Assembly: GCF_025947225.1 (NCBI RefSeq)
Contig: NZ_CP110005.1
Location: forward strand, 310,001-374,000
Origin: Flavobacterium sp. N2270
Lineage (GTDB): Bacteria; Bacteroidota; Bacteroidia; Flavobacteriales; Flavobacteriaceae
Length of the DNA stretch: 64,000 nt
Reading direction: 5' to 3'
Both the position numbers and the translations under genes were made by a program. Below the pieces are notes generated by a model. That model did not search any database. It was not told the DNA's origin and saw only the letters and a program-made list of their open reading frames with translations. The number at the start of each line of letters is the position of its first letter. Position 1 is the first letter of the stretch. Positions 27,264 to 35,728 of the stretch are shown piece after piece.

Positions 27264-27353
27264 TTATGTTGTTCGTTTATGGTAATAGCTTGGTGTTGCG
27301 CACATGCACATCATACAACACATCATATTATTATTTTTTGTTACCACGTTCAT
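27264..27353 (-). CDS. Met/Cys-rich leader peptide B
   Basis: A 29-residue frame from ATG 27353 to TAA 27264. Residues 9-18 read NMMCCMMCMC: five Met and four Cys in ten codons. It then continues ATPSYYHKRTT. The Met/Cys codons (27326-27300) lie about 14 nt before the antiterminator arm at 27286-27280, and terminator B follows. This is the arrangement of a stalling-controlled leader for the metY operon. It is too short for normal gene callers. Confidence 0.75.
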   Translation of the reverse strand: MNVVTKNNNMMCCMMCMCATPSYYHKRTT

Positions 27354-27424
27354 TTTTTAATTATTGTTGTTATTGAAAAGATTCTGAAATACTGATATAA
27401 AATCAGCACAAGCAAATTCAGAAT

Positions 27425-27455
27425 AAAAAAAACCTCTACTATTAGCAGAGGTTTC
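27425..27455 (-). terminator. Attenuator terminator A before metY
   Basis: On the minus strand AAACCTCT (27455-27448) pairs perfectly with AGAGGTTT (27438-27431), followed by a run of U (plus-strand A-run 27425-27433). CTCTGC (27451-27446) can instead pair with GCAGAG (27505-27500) inside leader peptide A, with a further TTTC/GAAA pairing, making a competing antiterminator. Confidence 0.82.
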
Positions 27456-27483
27456 ATTTGAATATATTTTAAGAATTTAAAAT

Positions 27484-27552
27484 TATGCAATAGAAATACT
27501 CTGCGGAAATTTCCACATCATACAACACATATTACACATTGTTAATTTCATT
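27484..27552 (-). CDS. Met/Cys-rich leader peptide A
   Basis: A 22-residue frame from ATG 27552 to TAA 27484. Residues 5-13 read MCNMCCMMW: four Met, three Cys and one Trp. The antiterminator arm GCAGAG is in the codons Pro16-Gln17-Ser18, immediately after the Met/Cys run, and terminator A follows. With leader B it forms a tandem pair, the first module in the transcript. The -7 box lies at 27587-27580. Confidence 0.75.
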
Positions 27553-27579
27553 ATTATAACTTTATTTTTATTATGAAGC

Positions 27580-27587
27580 AAAATTAG
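27580..27587 (-). promoter_or_regulatory. -7 promoter box of the metY leader
   Basis: Minus-strand TAATTTTG matches TAnnTTTG and lies 27 bp before the start of leader peptide A. No clear -33 element is seen. Confidence 0.5.
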
Positions 27588-27756
27588 ATTAATTTTCTGT
27601 GAAATAAAAATTAATAGTTGTATTTTCTATTTTTTATCACTAAAGCAATAAATTTTGGTTTTATTTTCCTAAAATATTGCTTATAGCCGAAAAACAAACC
27701 AACAAATAGAAAGTTTGGTAAAAAAATCACATAAAAATAAAAAAAAGAATATGTAC

Positions 27757-27785
27757 TTGAAATTCAATTTGATTTTATAAATTTG
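27757..27785 (+). promoter_or_regulatory. Promoter of metK
   Basis: TTG at 27757-27759 and TAAATTTG at 27778-27785 are separated by 18 bp, a good Bacteroidota promoter. Transcription would start just ahead of the SAM-II aptamer. Confidence 0.6.
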
Positions 27786-27795
27786 CAAAAGAAAT

Positions 27796-27849
27796 AAAGA
27801 GGAAAAATTTGACTGATTGCAACCTCGTAAAAAAAATGCTAAAGCAGAA
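27796..27849 (+). promoter_or_regulatory. SAM-II riboswitch upstream of metK
   Basis: GAGG (27799-27802) pairs with CCTC (27823-27826). The loop holds AATTTGACTGATTGCAA, and downstream comes GTAAAAAAAATGCTAAAGC. These match the SAM-II layout of a 5' P1 strand, AUUUgA, UUGCA, the P1 3' strand, then GUaaaa and GCUAAA for the pseudoknot. It lies between the promoter and the ATG at 27922. No terminator follows, so control of translation is likely. The minus-strand open frame across it is a shadow. Confidence 0.82.
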
Positions 27850-27921
27850 ATAAATCCCTCCTTTAGTCTTTCGCGCAATCTTTTTTCTTCATAACTATTA
27901 ATTTAAAAACAAATTTATATT

Positions 27922-29208
27922 ATGGCTTATTTATTTACGTCAGAATCTGTGAGTGAAGGACATCCTGATAAAGTTGCAGATCAAATTAGCGATGCGTTAA
28001 TTGATAATTTTTTAGCATTTGATCCTGAATCTAAAGTTGCTTGTGAAACACTAGTAACAACTGGACAGGTTATTTTAGCTGGTGAAGTAAAATCTACTAC
28101 TTACCTTGATGTTCAACAAATTGCTAGAGAAGTAATTCGTAAAATTGGCTACACTAAAAGCGCATACATGTTTGAAGCTGATTCATGTGGAGTACTTTCT
28201 GCTATACATGAGCAATCTGCAGACATCAACCAAGGTGTTGACAAAGCAAATAAAGAAGAGCAAGGTGCAGGAGACCAAGGAATGATGTTTGGCTATGCAA
28301 CTGATGAAACAGAAAACTACATGCCTTTGGCTTTAGATTTATCTCATGCTTTATTAAAAGAATTAGCAAATTTAAGACGAGAAAACGATACAATTACTTA
28401 TTTGCGTCCGGATGCTAAATCTCAAGTTACATTAGAATATTCTGACAACAACGAACCTATTAGAATTGATGCTATTGTGATCTCTACACAACATGATGAT
28501 TTTGTTAAACCAAAGTCTAATTCTAGAGCAGATAAAGATGCAGCAAATGATGAAATGTTAGTTAAAATTAAAAACGATTTAGTTTCAATTTTGATTCCAA
28601 GAATAAAAGCTCAATATCCTCAATATGCTCATTTATTTAATGACGACATTACTTATCATATTAATCCAACTGGTGTTTTTGTAATTGGTGGCCCTCATGG
28701 AGACACTGGCTTAACAGGCAGAAAAATCATAGTTGATACTTATGGAGGAAAAGGAGCACATGGTGGCGGTGCTTTTTCTGGAAAAGACCCAAGTAAAGTA
28801 GACCGCTCTGCGGCTTATGCTACTCGTCACATTGCAAAAAACTTAGTTGCTGCAGGATTATGTAAAGAAGCTTTAGTACAAGTTTCTTATGCAATTGGTG
28901 TGGCTCAGCCAACTTCTATTAACGTTAATACTTATGGAACTTGTGAGTTAAATTTAACAGATGGTGAGATAAGTAAAATTGTTGAAGGTATTTTTGATAT
29001 GCGCCCATACTTTATAGAGCAACGTTTAAAATTAAGAAACCCAATTTATAGTGAAACTGCCGCTTATGGTCATATGGGAAGAACTCCAGAAACAGTTACT
29101 AAAACTTTTAGTCTTCCTAATGGTGAACCAAAAACAGTTACGGTTGAATTGTTTACATGGGAAAAACTAGACTTTGTTGACAAAGTTAAAACTGCCTTTG
29201 GATTATAA
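27922..29208 (+). CDS. metK: S-adenosylmethionine synthetase
   Basis: Forms SAM from methionine and ATP. The 428 residues carry the N-terminal [17 protein letters not shown], the [12 protein letters not shown] loop near residue 115, and the [18 protein letters not shown] motif near 285. It is slightly longer than E. coli MetK, as usual for Bacteroidota. It is transcribed away from the met biosynthetic genes under its own promoter and SAM-II riboswitch, and ends in a strong terminator. Confidence 0.97.
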   Translation: MAYLFTSESVSEGHPDKVADQISDALIDNFLAFDPESKVACETLVTTGQVILAGEVKSTTYLDVQQIAREVIRKIGYTKSAYMFEADSCGVLSAIHEQSADINQGVDKANKEEQGAGDQGMMFGYATDETENYMPLALDLSHALLKELANLRRENDTITYLRPDAKSQVTLEYSDNNEPIRIDAIVISTQHDDFVKPKSNSRADKDAANDEMLVKIKNDLVSILIPRIKAQYPQYAHLFNDDITYHINPTGVFVIGGPHGDTGLTGRKIIVDTYGGKGAHGGGAFSGKDPSKVDRSAAYATRHIAKNLVAAGLCKEALVQVSYAIGVAQPTSINVNTYGTCELNLTDGEISKIVEGIFDMRPYFIEQRLKLRNPIYSETAAYGHMGRTPETVTKTFSLPNGEPKTVTVELFTWEKLDFVDKVKTAFGL

Positions 29209-29235
29209 TTTTAGATCTCGAAATAAATTAAAAAC

Positions 29236-29272
29236 AAAAACCTGATTCATGAATTTGAATCAGGTTTTTTTT
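29236..29272. terminator. Terminator between metK and the barrel protein gene
   Basis: A perfect 14-bp stem (29236-29249 with 29256-29269) with 6-nt loop, followed by T on the plus strand and preceded by A, so it can serve both metK and the converging gene. Confidence 0.9.
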
Positions 29273-29292
29273 TATTTTTATGTAATTACTGA

Positions 29293-32031
29293 CTATAAAT
29301 TATACTTAAAACTCAATATAACATATCGCGGTTGAACAACATAGCTAGAAAAAGTACTTGAACCTCCTAATTGGCTAAAACTATTATCATTAAGAGACCT
29401 AGTATCTAACAAATTAGTTGCTGCCAACTTGTATTCCCACTTACTATCTTTCTTTTGGTAAATTAATGAAGCATTTAAGAAATCATATTCTGTTTCAACT
29501 GTTTTTGATTTATTTCTATTGTGATAAAAATTATAATCAGACGTAAAAGAAAAAGAATCTAAGAAATAATATTCTAATGTAATTGCCGGACTATCTATAT
29601 AATATACATCGCTAAAATTATCATTGATAGTTAAGCCATAAGATAATCCAAGATTTGGTAATGTTTTAAAATTAGTTGAAAACTTAACATTATAATTTTG
29701 CGTAAACGATTCAGTAGCCTGAATCTCTGTTGGATTATTATTTGGATCTGAATCCATATCTGGATATACTCGAATATTATTAAATTTACTCCAATTAATG
29801 TTTACACCAACCGAAGCTTTATAATATTTAGAAAACGATCGCCCATAATTAAAATTTCCGCTAAAAGTTTCATCAGCAAAACTTGAATTCATATTAACCG
29901 CAGACGAAACTTGATTTACTCCTGTAAACAAAACTCTGTTTTTTATTCCTTCTACTTGTTTTGTATAGGTCAAGTTAGCGAAAATATTTTCAAAATTAAA
30001 CATATTGTATTTAAAATATCTTAAACTATGAACATGAGAAATTGAATTTTCTAAGTTTCTATTTCCACTAAACAAACTATTATAATTTGAAAAAACATAA
30101 CCTTCAGCTAATTTATTAACATCGGTAAATGAATTACTCATTTTATAGTTATACGTTAGTGTTTCTGATTTTTTTATTTGGAATAGCGCGTAAAAATCAG
30201 GTAATAATCGTGTGAAACTATTTTTATTAATTGAATTTAATTGTGTGTCTTTAGTATTAAATTGATGAACACTGAAACCTGGATTAAACGTAAATTTACC
30301 AGTGATAAATTTATAATGTAGTCCTAAAAAAACATCATTAAATGCATATTTCACGTCATTATTATACTCGTCTTCATTTAAATCATTAGTAGTTCCATTG
30401 TCTAAAACTTGGAAAATATGTGAATTAAAATTTTGATATGAATAAGTGTTACCTACTGTAAAATTAATATTACTTTTTGGCGTAAGCATATAGTAATAAT
30501 CAAACTTAACATCTGTTTTATTAGTCTTTACAAAACGATCTTGGTTTACGTCATTTCTAGTTTCTCCTGTTTGATAACTCGTTCCTAAATCAAAAGGCTG
30601 AATTGCTAAATTTGCATTATAAAAAGGATCTTCATCTTGATACAAATGTTGCATTTCTACTGCAAAAACATTTTTAGTATTTAATGTGTAATAATAATTT
30701 AAATTTTGATTAACAGAAAATGGATTTTGTTTTTTTTCAGTATAAATATCTGACAATAAAGAAGAATACAATCCTTGACTTTCTTTTTGATCAGACAATT
30801 TAATTAAAGCGTCATAATCTAAATGCAATTTATCAGAAGGCACATAACTTGAACTTAGTTTCAACAAAGCTTGTTGACTTTTTTGTAATGTATTTTCAGT
30901 TCTTGTTTCTGTTATATCTTGAGTAGAACCATCAGGCAAATTATCTGTTCTTTCTGTTACAGAATTAGTCTCAATATTGGTTCTATTGTTCAAAAATATT
31001 CCAAAACCACTAATTGTCCATGATTTTGTTGGATTATAACTAAAGTTAGCCGCACCAAATTTAGTATCAATACTAGCTGCTTGGTTATTTCTTAATCCTA
31101 AAATACCCAAATCGTTTGAAGTTACATTGAATGAAGAACCGCCTTTGCTCATCATATTCTTAAACCCACCCGTAAATTTAAAATAATCTCTCGCAGTTAA
31201 AGGTAATTCACCAATATTATTAATATTTCCAATTACATTAATACTGTATTTTGGACTGTAATAGAACAATTTTGGATTAACTAAATAACCATCAGCAACA
31301 TCGTCTCTAAATCCACCTCCAGCAGTTATATCTCCAAACCAAAAATTCTTTTTCCCTTCTTTTAACTTAATGTTTAAGGCAATACTTTCTTCATTATTTT
31401 CAAGTCCTTTTAAGTTTGATACTTCATTATAATTTCTTAAAACTTGTATTTTATCTAAAGCGTTTGCCGGAATATTTTTGGTTGCAATTTTAGTATCTCC
31501 ATCGAAAAAATCTTTACCTTCGACCATTACTTTTTGCACTTTTTTACCTTCAATTTCAATCTCACCATCGGCATTAACTTCTACACCAGGTAATTTTTTT
31601 AAAACATCTTCTAATTTACGTTCAGTTCCATTAGTAAATGAATCAGAGTTATAAATAATTGTATCGCCAGATATAGTAACCGGCATTTCATAAACAACCT
31701 CAACATCATTTAACTGAACACCTTCACTCATTATAATGTTATAATTCATATTTGTTTCAGCCGTTTTCAAAACCGCATCAAAAGAATCGTAACCTATATA
31801 ACTTGCCTTTATATCGTAAGAAGCATTTGCACTTAAGTTAAGGAAATACCTTCCTTTTTCATTAGTAATAGCATAAGCATCCATTGCTTTGGTTTCTTTA
31901 TTAATAGCCATTACATTAGCCATTTCTAAACCCAAGCCAGTACTGTCTTTTACAAAACCTTCAACACGAATATTTTGCGAAATGGCATTTAAAGAAAACA
32001 CCATTACAATAATAAATATTATTTTTTTCAT
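29293..32031 (-). CDS. Outer membrane beta-barrel protein, TonB-receptor-like
   Basis: A 912-residue protein with signal peptide (about 1-18), a carboxypeptidase-regulatory-like beta sandwich (about 20-110; EGFVKDSTGLGLEMANV), a plug-like domain (about 125-230; RKLEDVLKKLPGVEV, VMVEGKDFFDGD) and a C-terminal barrel ending in ...ILSFKYNL. It belongs to the outer-membrane-barrel family related to TonB-dependent receptors, without a paired SusD. The next gene upstream is a GLPGLI protein 19 bp away. These two families often adjoin in Bacteroidota. Substrate unknown. Confidence 0.85.
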   Translation of the reverse strand: MKKIIFIIVMVFSLNAISQNIRVEGFVKDSTGLGLEMANVMAINKETKAMDAYAITNEKGRYFLNLSANASYDIKASYIGYDSFDAVLKTAETNMNYNIIMSEGVQLNDVEVVYEMPVTISGDTIIYNSDSFTNGTERKLEDVLKKLPGVEVNADGEIEIEGKKVQKVMVEGKDFFDGDTKIATKNIPANALDKIQVLRNYNEVSNLKGLENNEESIALNIKLKEGKKNFWFGDITAGGGFRDDVADGYLVNPKLFYYSPKYSINVIGNINNIGELPLTARDYFKFTGGFKNMMSKGGSSFNVTSNDLGILGLRNNQAASIDTKFGAANFSYNPTKSWTISGFGIFLNNRTNIETNSVTERTDNLPDGSTQDITETRTENTLQKSQQALLKLSSSYVPSDKLHLDYDALIKLSDQKESQGLYSSLLSDIYTEKKQNPFSVNQNLNYYYTLNTKNVFAVEMQHLYQDEDPFYNANLAIQPFDLGTSYQTGETRNDVNQDRFVKTNKTDVKFDYYYMLTPKSNINFTVGNTYSYQNFNSHIFQVLDNGTTNDLNEDEYNNDVKYAFNDVFLGLHYKFITGKFTFNPGFSVHQFNTKDTQLNSINKNSFTRLLPDFYALFQIKKSETLTYNYKMSNSFTDVNKLAEGYVFSNYNSLFSGNRNLENSISHVHSLRYFKYNMFNFENIFANLTYTKQVEGIKNRVLFTGVNQVSSAVNMNSSFADETFSGNFNYGRSFSKYYKASVGVNINWSKFNNIRVYPDMDSDPNNNPTEIQATESFTQNYNVKFSTNFKTLPNLGLSYGLTINDNFSDVYYIDSPAITLEYYFLDSFSFTSDYNFYHNRNKSKTVETEYDFLNASLIYQKKDSKWEYKLAATNLLDTRSLNDNSFSQLGGSSTFSSYVVQPRYVILSFKYNL

Positions 32032-32050
32032 TGTTTAATAACTCAAAATA

Positions 32051-32938
32051 TTAATGAAATCTACCTCCACCACCTGGACCTCTTTTACCACCGTACATCT
32101 CTTTCATTTCTTCCATTTTCTTTTTAACAATTTCATCGTATTCTGCTTGAGTAACTTGTTTACCTTTAGTTGCTGGTTTAATTTCAACTTTATCTTTTGT
32201 ATTCATTACAATTTTAGAACATAAAATACTAGTTTTACCGTCGTTAACTTCTAAAATTAAACCTGGTAAACCCCAATAATTTTCTGGACCTTGATTTACA
32301 GGAATTTCAGGAGAATACCATGCAGTAATAATAATTTCTTCTGGTTTTTCCCATTGATCCATTAAATTAGTCTTAGAATTTGAAGAATCTTTTTTTGTTT
32401 CACCTTCCTTTTTTTCATCATCTTTTCCTCTAAAACGAAAATTTCTAAAATCTGAATCACTTGAAGGACGAACTGCCGTAGCTTTAAAACAATTATATTG
32501 ACCAATTTTTTTTGATTCTCCTTCAAGCTTCCATGCAAGTTTAGGCAAAGAATCACTTATCAAAAACTCTTTTCCAAAAAACTCTTTATCAATAATTACT
32601 TTTTCAGTTTTAACATTTTTGTAATGTGTTCCGCCACCGCCCATCATAGAAGACATCATTCTTCCACCACCTTGCTGACCTGGAGCTTCTAGCTTCTCTT
32701 CTTCTTTATAGATTGAAGCTGATTTATCGAAGTTTAAAACAAATGTCTTTTCAAACATTTTTTTCATTCTTTCTTCCATGTTTTTTTGCATTTCTGGAGT
32801 TATTTCTCTGTTTCCTCCCATGCCTTTCATAAAATCAGCAGTGCTTGTTTTAGATTCATAAACGGCCATACCTTGAAAATCTTGAGCGTTTAAAAACCCA
32901 GAAAACAATATTAATGATGCGATAAGTACTTTTTTCAT
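32051..32938 (-). CDS. GLPGLI family exported protein
   Basis: A 295-residue protein with signal peptide (about 1-18) and the defining GLPGLI sequence within NYWGLPGLILEVND near residue 220. A Met/Gly-rich stretch (GGGRMMSSMMGGGG, near 90-104) and a Gly-rich C-terminus (GPGGGGRFH) are unusual and might bind metal (speculation). It is probably periplasmic and works with the barrel protein encoded 19 bp downstream. Family function is not established. Confidence 0.85.
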   Translation of the reverse strand: MKKVLIASLILFSGFLNAQDFQGMAVYESKTSTADFMKGMGGNREITPEMQKNMEERMKKMFEKTFVLNFDKSASIYKEEEKLEAPGQQGGGRMMSSMMGGGGTHYKNVKTEKVIIDKEFFGKEFLISDSLPKLAWKLEGESKKIGQYNCFKATAVRPSSDSDFRNFRFRGKDDEKKEGETKKDSSNSKTNLMDQWEKPEEIIITAWYSPEIPVNQGPENYWGLPGLILEVNDGKTSILCSKIVMNTKDKVEIKPATKGKQVTQAEYDEIVKKKMEEMKEMYGGKRGPGGGGRFH

Positions 32939-33064
32939 TATGCTTTGTTTGTTTAATTATACTAATTAAGACTATTAACTCTTAAATTTGTTACAACATT
33001 TGACAATAAATGTTATTTTTAGACATTAAAAAATCGAAAAGGTTTAATTAGTTAATTATAAACA

Positions 33065-33853
33065 ATGAAAAATATTTTTAAGTATTTATTTTTTTTAGCA
33101 TCATTTAGCTTGTTTTCACAAACAAATTATACTTGCAACAAATTAGATTCTTTATTTTTAAGGAATGTAGATAAATACATTGGTAAAGATAATTTCAAAA
33201 ATTACTACTATACAATAAACAATCAATTATTTAAGCAAAGAAACAACAAGACGTATAACTATAAAAATTTAGCACTTGGCGAAATACACGAAGTTGACAT
33301 AGAAAATCCTTTACAAATTTTATTACTCTATAAAAATTTCAATACTGTTATTTTACTAGACAATCAATTAAATGAAGTGCAAAAAATAGACTTTAACACA
33401 ATTGACCCATTTTTAAACATAACTTCTATTGGATTTGGAGGTCAAAACAAACTTTGGTTTTTTGATAGCAATTCTCAAAAAATTGGTCTTTATGATTTAA
33501 TTACTTCATCAGTTAAATTTTTATCGACTCCTTTTAAAGGAAGTATTTCAAAAAAAATGGCTACTTATAATTTATTTTATTTTTTAAATAATAATAATGA
33601 ATATCAATCGATTTCCATTTTTGGAAAAATAGAAACCTTAGGGCAATTACCAACAAACGAAGAATTTTGTTTTTTTGACGAAAAAAAAATTATTTTTGTA
33701 AATAAAGGTTTATTCTACATTTATGATTTTAATTATAAAACAATTTATAAATTAGATATTAGTGAAAAATCATTCCTAAAATTCTTCTTTAAAGATGGAA
33801 TTTTATCTATTTTTACCCAGAATAAAATTATTAACTACCAAATAAATTTTTAA
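33065..33853 (+). CDS. Exported protein of unknown function, coupled to deoxynucleoside kinase
   Basis: A 262-residue protein with signal peptide (about 1-18, LFSQTNYTC) followed by repeating beta strands rich in Phe, Tyr and Asn (NKLWFFDSNSQKIGLYDL), like an irregular beta-propeller. I recognise no named family. Its TAA overlaps the ATG of the kinase gene by one base (TAATG), so they are translationally coupled despite unrelated predicted roles and locations. Confidence 0.65.
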   Translation: MKNIFKYLFFLASFSLFSQTNYTCNKLDSLFLRNVDKYIGKDNFKNYYYTINNQLFKQRNNKTYNYKNLALGEIHEVDIENPLQILLLYKNFNTVILLDNQLNEVQKIDFNTIDPFLNITSIGFGGQNKLWFFDSNSQKIGLYDLITSSVKFLSTPFKGSISKKMATYNLFYFLNNNNEYQSISIFGKIETLGQLPTNEEFCFFDEKKIIFVNKGLFYIYDFNYKTIYKLDISEKSFLKFFFKDGILSIFTQNKIINYQINF

Positions 33854-34467
33854 TGCATATTGCAATAGCTGGAAATATTGGTGCTGGAAAAACAACCTTA
33901 ACAAAGTTACTGGCAAAACATTTTAAATGGGATGCTCATTTTGAAGATGTTGTAGACAATCCTTATTTAGATGACTTTTATCATCAAATGGAAAGATGGA
34001 GTTTTAACCTTCAAATATACTTCTTAAACAGTCGTTTTAGACAAGTTAGAGAAATAAAAGAAACTGGTAGAACAACTATTCAAGACAGAACCATTTATGA
34101 AGATGCTTATATTTTTGCACCTAACTTACATGCAATGGGGTTAATGACAAATAGAGATTATAATAACTATAAATCTTTATTTGACTTAATGGAAGACCTT
34201 GTGGGTTCACCAGATTTACTAATTTACTTGAGAAGCTCTATACCTAACTTAGTAGATCAGATTCATAAAAGAGGTAGAGATTACGAAAACACCATTTCAA
34301 TTGAATATTTAAGTAGATTAAATGAACGCTACGAAGCTTGGGTACAAACCTATGACAAGGGAAAACTTTTAATTATAGACGTTGACAACATTAATTTTGT
34401 TGACAACCCAGAAGATTTAGGAAATATTATTAATAGAATTGACGCTGAAATAAACGGTTTATTCTAA
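33853..34467 (+). CDS. Deoxynucleoside kinase
   Basis: A 204-residue kinase of the dNK/dGK/dCK family that phosphorylates salvaged deoxynucleosides. It has the P-loop GNIGAGKTTL (near residue 7), the DRTIYEDAYIFA segment typical of the family (Asp-Arg-Thr/Ser) and the lid region RGRDYENTIS. The precise base preference cannot be read. It ends in a small hairpin at 34489-34508. Confidence 0.9.
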   Translation: MHIAIAGNIGAGKTTLTKLLAKHFKWDAHFEDVVDNPYLDDFYHQMERWSFNLQIYFLNSRFRQVREIKETGRTTIQDRTIYEDAYIFAPNLHAMGLMTNRDYNNYKSLFDLMEDLVGSPDLLIYLRSSIPNLVDQIHKRGRDYENTISIEYLSRLNERYEAWVQTYDKGKLLIIDVDNINFVDNPEDLGNIINRIDAEINGLF

Positions 34468-34488
34468 AATAATTTTATCCGTTTTTAT

Positions 34489-34508
34489 AATGCCACTAAT
34501 GTGGCATT
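34489..34508 (+). terminator. Terminator after the deoxynucleoside kinase gene
   Basis: AATGCCAC (34489-34496) and GTGGCATT (34501-34508) form a perfect 8-bp stem with a 4-nt loop, followed by a T-rich stretch. Confidence 0.7.
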
Positions 34509-34540
34509 TATTATTTTAGCAATAACCAAAAAAAAACTTT

Positions 34541-35131
34541 ATGCCACTAGTTACCCCATTATCACCAGATCATGACTCAGAAACAAGAGAATTAGCTGCT
34601 TTTTTCAACGAAACTTTAGGTTTTTGCCCTAACTCAGTCTTAACAATGCAACATCGCCCTTTAATATCAAAAGCTTTTATTAATTTAAACAAAGCTGTGA
34701 TGGATAATCAAGGAAGAGTGACTTCTTGTTTAAAAAGGATGATAGCCTGGGTAAGTAGCAACGCAACAGGTTGTAGATATTGTCAAGCACATGCTATTAG
34801 AGCTGCAGAACGATATGGTGCAGATCAAGAGAAATTAGACAATATTTGGGATTACAAAACACATGCTGCTTTTACAGAAGCTGAAAGAGTTGCTCTAGAT
34901 TTTTCATTAGCCGCTTCAGTAATTCCTAATGCAGTAAATGAAGATATTAAAAAAGCTTTGTACAAACACTGGAATGAAGGTGAAATTGTAGAGATGCTTG
35001 GTGTTATTTCTTTATTTGGATACTTAAATCGCTGGAATGACTCTATGGGTACAATACTTGAAAGTGACGCTATTGAAAGCGGAAACCAATATTTAGGAAA
35101 AACAGGATGGGAAGTTGGAAAACACAAATAA
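34541..35131 (+). CDS. AhpD/carboxymuconolactone decarboxylase-like protein
   Basis: A 196-residue all-alpha protein of the AhpD-like fold. The redox motif is visible as GCRYCQAHAIRAA (Cys-x2-Cys-x2-His) near residue 85, and the C-terminal half carries the second helical repeat (HWNEGEIVEMLGVISLFGYLNRWND). The motif fits an alkylhydroperoxidase-like disulfide reductase rather than a decarboxylase. No partner peroxiredoxin gene is adjacent. It is a single gene with its own terminator. Confidence 0.85.
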   Translation: MPLVTPLSPDHDSETRELAAFFNETLGFCPNSVLTMQHRPLISKAFINLNKAVMDNQGRVTSCLKRMIAWVSSNATGCRYCQAHAIRAAERYGADQEKLDNIWDYKTHAAFTEAERVALDFSLAASVIPNAVNEDIKKALYKHWNEGEIVEMLGVISLFGYLNRWNDSMGTILESDAIESGNQYLGKTGWEVGKHK

Positions 35132-35135
35132 AACA

Positions 35136-35168
35136 AAAAAAGCCTTGAATGTATTTCAAGGCTTTTTT
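35136..35168. terminator. Bidirectional terminator
   Basis: A 14-bp stem (35136-35149 with 35155-35168) with A and T tracts on both sides separates the converging AhpD-like and coiled-coil genes. Confidence 0.88.
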
Positions 35169-35170
35169 AA

Positions 35171-35677
35171 TTAATCTAATTTATCTAGCTTCTTTTCAGA
35201 TTTTTTTAAATCTTCTTCTAAATCTTTAAGTTTTTCTTGTTTCTTTTTTAATTTATCAAGCCATTTAATTTCATCTTCTGGAGAAAGCTTTCCTTTCTTT
35301 TTTAGTTTTTCATACTTTTCAGTACTCTTAACTATATCTTTACTTTGCTTTGAAATTTTCTTCTTGTCTTTTGCTACATTAGCTCTTGCTTTATCAAGTC
35401 TTTTACGCTCTTTTTCTAGTTTTTTTAATTCTTTTTCAGCCTTCTTTTGCTCTTTCTCAGCTTTCTTAGCTGCTTTTTCTGCTTTAGCTAATTCTTTCTC
35501 TCTCTCTTGTTCAGCTTTCTTAGCTGCTTTTTCTTTTTCTAGGTTTGCTCTTTCTTTTTCTGCCTTTTCAATTTTTGCATTTGCAGTATTTATAGCAATA
35601 CTATCTGAAACCGGCTCTTGTGCAAAACAAAATTGAAACCCTATAAACAATACAATAAAAAAATATTTTGTTTTCAT
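35171..35677 (-). CDS. Exported Lys/Glu-rich coiled-coil protein
   Basis: A 168-residue protein with signal peptide (about 1-19, QFCFAQEP) and then an almost uninterrupted charged coiled coil (KAEKAAKKAEKEQKKAEKEL) from about 30 to the end, made of Ala/Lys/Glu heptads. Its low complexity blocks family assignment. It is probably a periplasmic filament-like or spacer protein. It is transcribed divergently from the nuclease gene. Confidence 0.7.
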   Translation of the reverse strand: MKTKYFFIVLFIGFQFCFAQEPVSDSIAINTANAKIEKAEKERANLEKEKAAKKAEQEREKELAKAEKAAKKAEKEQKKAEKELKKLEKERKRLDKARANVAKDKKKISKQSKDIVKSTEKYEKLKKKGKLSPEDEIKWLDKLKKKQEKLKDLEEDLKKSEKKLDKLD

Positions 35678-35702
35678 ATCTAGTCATTTAAAATTATATT
35701 TA

Positions 35703-35710
35703 CAAAGTTA
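35703..35710 (-). promoter_or_regulatory. -7 promoter box of the coiled-coil protein gene
   Basis: Minus-strand TAACTTTG matches TAnnTTTG, 26 bp before the ATG at 35677. A TTG at 35741-35739 lies 28 bp upstream, a little too far for the consensus. Confidence 0.45.
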
Positions 35711-35728
35711 ACAAAAACTTCATCTAAA

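Noticed and set aside
27681..27878. 65-codon minus-strand ORF upstream of metK
   Set aside because: It is antisense to the metK promoter and the SAM-II aptamer, and its sequence is explained by these; no homology or promoter.
35364..35636. 90-codon plus-strand ORF rich in Phe, Ser and Ala
   Set aside because: It is the mirror of the Lys/Glu/Ala coiled-coil repeats on the other strand.
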